Positions 60,928 to 64,000 of a stretch of 64,000 nt of DNA are shown piece by piece. A model generated the notes under the pieces. It ran no database searches. It was not told the DNA's origin and saw only the letters and a program-made list of their open reading frames with translations. The stretch lies in NCBI RefSeq assembly GCF_012849095.1, contig NZ_CP051680.1, forward strand, positions 4,929,501 to 4,993,500, in the 5' to 3' direction. Every line of letters begins with the position of its first letter. The stretch's first letter is position 1. Made by a program: the position numbers and the translations under genes. The stretch comes from Cohnella herbarum. GTDB lineage: Bacteria > Bacillota > Bacilli > Paenibacillales > Paenibacillaceae.

Positions 60928-61617
60928 ATGCCTAACCACGAGAAGATCTATGATCAGGAAGCATCGCAATACCATGAATTAATCGCAAGGCAGCCTGAGT
61001 TGCGCGGAATCATCGAGGAAATCCGACCGTTGGACGGCGGACTCGATATCGTAGACATGGGTGCGGGCACGGGCAGATTAACGACCGTTCTCGCCCCGGG
61101 AGCCAAGTCCATCGTCGCTCTAGACGCCGCGGAGGCTATGTTGAAGATTACAGCCGAACGCCTGCAAGAGAGAGGACTAACCAACTGGACGACGCAAGCG
61201 GCCGACAATCGCAAGCTTCCGCTTCCCGATCGGAGCGCCGATCTTATCGTCTCCGGCTGGAGCATCTGTTACTTAACGAACTCGAACGTGCCGGAGTGGG
61301 AGCACAATCTAGAGGGAATCATCGGAGAAATCAAACGCGTACTAAGGCCGGGCGGAACGGTTGTTATTCTCGAAACGTTAGGCACGGGCCACGAGACCCC
61401 TTCCGCTCCGGACTTCCTGCAGCCTTACTATGCCCGATTGGTGAATACGTACGGCTTCTCTCACCGTTGGATACGCATGGATTATTCGTTCGACGATCTG
61501 TCTCAGGCCGAGCGGTTAGCCCGCTTCTTCTTCGGAGACGAATTGGCGGATGAAGTTATCCGGCAACAGCTCGTAACGTTGCCCGAGTGCGCCGGCGTTT
61601 GGTGGCTTCAGGTGTAA
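60928..61617 (+). CDS. Class I SAM-dependent methyltransferase
   Basis: About 229 residues from the ATG at 60928, with AAGGAGG 9 nt upstream; the open frame begins earlier, at 60883, inside the previous gene. Motif I is IVDMGAGTGRLTTVL, strand 2 ends IVALDAAEAML, and a LIVSGWSICYL loop and a RPGGTVVILET strand follow, as in UbiE-like enzymes. It is the second gene of a two-gene operon under the MerR-type promoter. The substrate is unknown. It may act on the same compound that the fusion protein senses. Confidence 0.9.
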   Translation: MPNHEKIYDQEASQYHELIARQPELRGIIEEIRPLDGGLDIVDMGAGTGRLTTVLAPGAKSIVALDAAEAMLKITAERLQERGLTNWTTQAADNRKLPLPDRSADLIVSGWSICYLTNSNVPEWEHNLEGIIGEIKRVLRPGGTVVILETLGTGHETPSAPDFLQPYYARLVNTYGFSHRWIRMDYSFDDLSQAERLARFFFGDELADEVIRQQLVTLPECAGVWWLQV

Positions 61618-61935
61618 CTGGGGATGCGAAAGCACCAACTTCCTCACATCTTAGAAACTGAATACGGTTCACGCCGAAGCGACTGTTCTTAAATTAGCGC
61701 GCGGTCACTGGTTTAACCCGTGTTACATTCCACACTGATACTGAAAATCTAAGTGTAAAATGTACAATTAGATTGACTTGAATTCCTCATTCCCACCTTC
61801 TAAATGTAAAACATACACTTAGATAGATTGAATTTGCGTCCAATCGAAATATTCGCTTGAACTAGTTGTATGTTTTACACTTAGTTGCTTAGAGAGAGTA
61901 AAGCTTCCTAAACTAGTTGTATGTTTTACACTTAG
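61618..61935. other. Intergenic region with four 23-bp near-palindromes
   Basis: No gene was seen in this 318-bp stretch between convergent genes. It contains four copies of a small palindromic repeat (listed separately), in the order two forward and two reversed. No classical GC-rich terminator was seen for either neighbour; the repeats may serve that purpose. Confidence 0.65.
61749..61935. repeat. Four copies of a 23-bp imperfect hairpin (61749-61771, 61800-61822, 61862-61884, 61913-61935)
   Basis: Copies 1 and 2 begin CTAAGTGTA or CTAAATGTA and end TACAATTAG or TACACTTAG. Copies 3 and 4 are identical to each other and reversed (CTAGTTGTA...TACACTTAG). In each copy 8 of 9 arm positions can pair, although the arm bases differ between copies, so pairing is kept while the sequence drifts. 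Copy 4 ends at the base before the stop codon of the alpha-galactosidase gene. Copies 3 and 4 share a few further bases outside the core (A before, TTG/TTA after). Confidence 0.85.
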
Positions 61936-63999
61936 TTACTTCACCCGAAGCTCGAACAATCTCGCGGTCTTAGCCGACGGCAGACGAACCGTCAGTTCCC
62001 CGCGCTCGTCGTTCCAACTCCAGTCGGTGTCCACGCCTTGCGGGTAAGCACAACGGATACCCGCCGTCGCCCTCAACCCGACAACCTGCCCGAGCGGCAA
62101 CTGAATCTCCGCCGCGTCTCCGCCGACTCTCCATACCGCCAAGTAAACGCGATCCTGATGGCGGAGACCGAAGCTAACCCAATCGTCCTGCTGCGTTGGC
62201 AGTCCCAGCGGCCAGAAAGGAAGAGCCTCGCGGATATCCTGCCGGATCGTCTTGTAGTAATCGAGCGCTTCCTTGACCAAATCTCTCCGACGCGGACTTA
62301 ATTCCGCCAAGTGGCCGCTCTGATGCACGCGAAGCAGCAACGCGTTCACCATGTTGAAGATGACTTCCTCGTCATCTCCCTCGCGCAACGGGTAAGACCA
62401 TATCGCCGATTGCTCCGGCGTCAATGCAGCCGGGGAGCTGGCCGCGATGGCCGCGTAGTTGGCGTAGTTTTCTTGATCGCTCGTAGACTGTATGCTGTGT
62501 CGACTTAACATGGCGTAGTCCATTCTCATGCCGCCGCTCGAGCAATTCTCGATGACCAGCTCGGGATACCGCTCGAAGATGCCGTCCAGCCAAGCCAGAT
62601 AAGCCCGGTTATGCTGAAGCAATCCGTCTCCGACGCTATCGGCCGCAGCTTCGGTTCCGATGCCGGCATTGATGTTGTAATCCATCTTAATATAGCCGAC
62701 TCCGTAATCCTCGACCAACCTGCGAATGACTTCCGTCGAGTGGGCGATAACGGCCGGATTGCGGTAATCGAGCTGATAGCGACTGCGATCTTTCACCCGA
62801 ACGCCGTGCCGCATGAAGAACCAATCGTCATCCGCATCCGCCAACTTCGGACTGTTAATGCCCATGACTTCAAGCTCCAGCCACAACCCCGGAATCATGC
62901 CTTTGCCGCGAATATAGTCGAGCACGTACTTAATGCCTTCCGGGAATCGTTCCGACGATGGGAGCCATTCCCCGACTCCGTCCCACCATTCACCCGGAGC
63001 GTACCATCCTGCGTCGATACAGAAATATTCGCAGCCTACCTCTGCCGCGGCATCGATCAACGGCAGCAGCTTAGCCGTCGTTGGCGATCCCCACAAACAG
63101 TTCATGTAGTCGTTGAAAATAACCCGAAGCTCGCGGTTATCGTCGTTCTCCCGGCGAATTCGGCGTCTATAAGTCGTTAATTCCGCGATCGCTTGCTCGA
63201 AACCGCCGTTTACGGCGCCGACCGCCACCGGCACGGAGACGAACTCCTCGCCCGGCTGAAGCCTTTTCCACCAATGATTATCATGCTCGGTAGGACCGCT
63301 GATCAACAAAGTCAAGAGATCGACTTGATCGATGATTTCCCAATGCCAAGAGCCGTTATGCTCGATCTGCCAGAATAAGCTCGTTCCCGCTTCCTTGTTC
63401 TCCAGCACCGCCATCGGAATATGCTCCGACGCGGACCATGAGCCCGTATTGCTGCACGACACCCGCTTCGACCCGCGGTCGATAACATGCGACAGTCCCA
63501 GCTCGGGAAGCGTGTACGTTCTCCATTGCAGTTCGCTTTGCCAACCGTTATGCGCAAGGGAGATTTTCATTTTCTCGTCGCGATCCGCGGCTCCTTCCTT
63601 GTCCAAGCCGGTAAGCGCAAACGAAGAAACATACTCTATTCCGACCGTGTCCGCGCCTTCGTTCTTAAGGACCGTCCAACTGCGTAAAGCCTGGGCGCCA
63701 TCGTAAAACTGAAAATGCTGTACCGCCAGCAAACCCGTTACCGGATCCGAAAGTCTCATTTCGAGCTTCCTGCCGATCTCGTTACGCGTATCGGAATGCC
63801 CTGCATAAGTCATGCGCAATCCCGGATAGGTCGCCCGATGCGTCCGGCCATGATACTCCGCACGATCTTCCCCGGTTAGTTGGAGCTCCATTAATCGAAA
63901 GCCGACTTTCTGCGCCTCTTCGACGATTCCCGGTTCCTTCGGATTCGCTCCGAAATGCAACAATCTGACGTCTCCCGCTTCCGTAATCTCGAAATCCAA
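61936..63999 (-). CDS. GH36 alpha-galactosidase, 5' end at or beyond the window edge
   Basis: 687 residues are visible; the frame is open to the last base, and the TTG at 63999 is not a convincing start, so some N-terminal residues are probably missing (family size is about 700-730). An N-terminal beta-sandwich precedes the catalytic barrel, which has FCIDAGWYAPGEWWDGVGEW, split here as one motif of 20 residues, then GYIKMDYNIN (nucleophile Asp) and VIENCSSGGMRMDYAM (acid/base region, Asp). These are GH36 signatures. The enzyme removes alpha-galactosyl units from raffinose-type sugars. No signal peptide is visible, so it should be cytoplasmic. Confidence 0.9.
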   Translation of the reverse strand: MDFEITEAGDVRLLHFGANPKEPGIVEEAQKVGFRLMELQLTGEDRAEYHGRTHRATYPGLRMTYAGHSDTRNEIGRKLEMRLSDPVTGLLAVQHFQFYDGAQALRSWTVLKNEGADTVGIEYVSSFALTGLDKEGAADRDEKMKISLAHNGWQSELQWRTYTLPELGLSHVIDRGSKRVSCSNTGSWSASEHIPMAVLENKEAGTSLFWQIEHNGSWHWEIIDQVDLLTLLISGPTEHDNHWWKRLQPGEEFVSVPVAVGAVNGGFEQAIAELTTYRRRIRRENDDNRELRVIFNDYMNCLWGSPTTAKLLPLIDAAAEVGCEYFCIDAGWYAPGEWWDGVGEWLPSSERFPEGIKYVLDYIRGKGMIPGLWLELEVMGINSPKLADADDDWFFMRHGVRVKDRSRYQLDYRNPAVIAHSTEVIRRLVEDYGVGYIKMDYNINAGIGTEAAADSVGDGLLQHNRAYLAWLDGIFERYPELVIENCSSGGMRMDYAMLSRHSIQSTSDQENYANYAAIAASSPAALTPEQSAIWSYPLREGDDEEVIFNMVNALLLRVHQSGHLAELSPRRRDLVKEALDYYKTIRQDIREALPFWPLGLPTQQDDWVSFGLRHQDRVYLAVWRVGGDAAEIQLPLGQVVGLRATAGIRCAYPQGVDTDWSWNDERGELTVRLPSAKTARLFELRVK

Positions 64000-64000
64000 A

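Noticed and set aside
58117..61617. The methyltransferases and SDR as part of a natural-product cluster.
   Set aside because: No synthase, cyclase, radical SAM or peptide precursor gene is present, and the genes are in separate transcription units.
61749..61935. The four short repeats as a CRISPR remnant.
   Set aside because: Orientation changes within the set, spacing is uneven (28, 39, 28 bp) and the copies are themselves palindromic.

Overview
The window looks like chromosome from an endospore-forming member of the Paenibacillaceae (Cohnella- or Paenibacillus-like). The grounds are a gerA-gerB-gerC type germinant receptor operon, several YesM/YesN-type two-component systems beside carbohydrate ABC importers, an mid-range G+C content, strong GGAGG ribosome binding sites, frequent TTG and GTG starts, and a possible RacA-like anchoring protein. 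No rRNA, tRNA, CRISPR array, prophage or plasmid replication gene was found. The assignment comes from gene content and style, not from a marker gene.

Layout. 1-4.9 kb: the left-edge part of a sugar-import regulon (YesN-type regulator cut by the edge, YesM-type kinase, two ABC permeases). 5-12.6 kb: a metallo-beta-lactamase-fold hydrolase, a 51-bp tandem repeat array, a secreted glycine-rich peptidoglycan-binding protein, a secreted TolB-like propeller, an HD-GYP protein, and a ChbG-type deacetylase coupled to an MFS sugar symporter with a cre-like site. 12.8-16.6 kb: the germinant receptor operon. 16.7-22.2 kb: MarR regulator with SDR, iron alcohol dehydrogenase, MFS transporter, chemoreceptor. 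22.3-28.6 kb: ArsR regulator with a PspB-like small membrane protein, a heterodimeric ABC exporter (YheI/YheH type), an AttH-like lipocalin protein, a 53-residue membrane protein and a small acidic protein. 28.6-35.3 kb: a tight operon with two metallophosphoesterases, a UgpB-like binding protein, two permeases and a tyrosine/lipid phosphatase, next to a TetR regulator. This may be a phosphodiester salvage system. 35.5-39.6 kb: SDR, GntR regulator, a 140-bp direct repeat, NUDIX hydrolase and a multi-pass membrane protein. 39.6-45.5 kb: an SgrR-like regulator, a nitrilase-family hydrolase, a GNAT-nitrilase fusion lacking the usual catalytic cysteine, and a complete IS66-family insertion sequence. 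45.6-54.4 kb: a complete regulon of glycoside hydrolase, ABC importer and kinase/regulator pair. 54.4-61.6 kb: a PhyH-type dioxygenase divergent from an AraC regulator, a RacA-like protein, a polysaccharide deacetylase lipoprotein, a membrane-anchored methyltransferase, an SDR, and a MerR-methyltransferase fusion followed by a second methyltransferase. 61.7-64 kb: four copies of a 23-bp near-palindrome, then a GH36 alpha-galactosidase running to the right edge.

How the genes work together. The main theme is scavenging of carbohydrates and phosphorylated compounds. Importers have a lipoprotein binding protein and two MalF/MalG-type permeases but no ATPase gene, so a shared MsmX-type ATPase elsewhere is expected. 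Sensing is by YesM/YesN pairs, and intracellular enzymes sit in the same transcription unit. The most unusual items are the phosphoesterase operon, the three different families of small structured intergenic repeats, the nitrilase pair with one altered active site, and the MerR-methyltransferase fusion with a textbook 19-bp-spacer MerR promoter. All family assignments are by eye from motifs; no database search was run.
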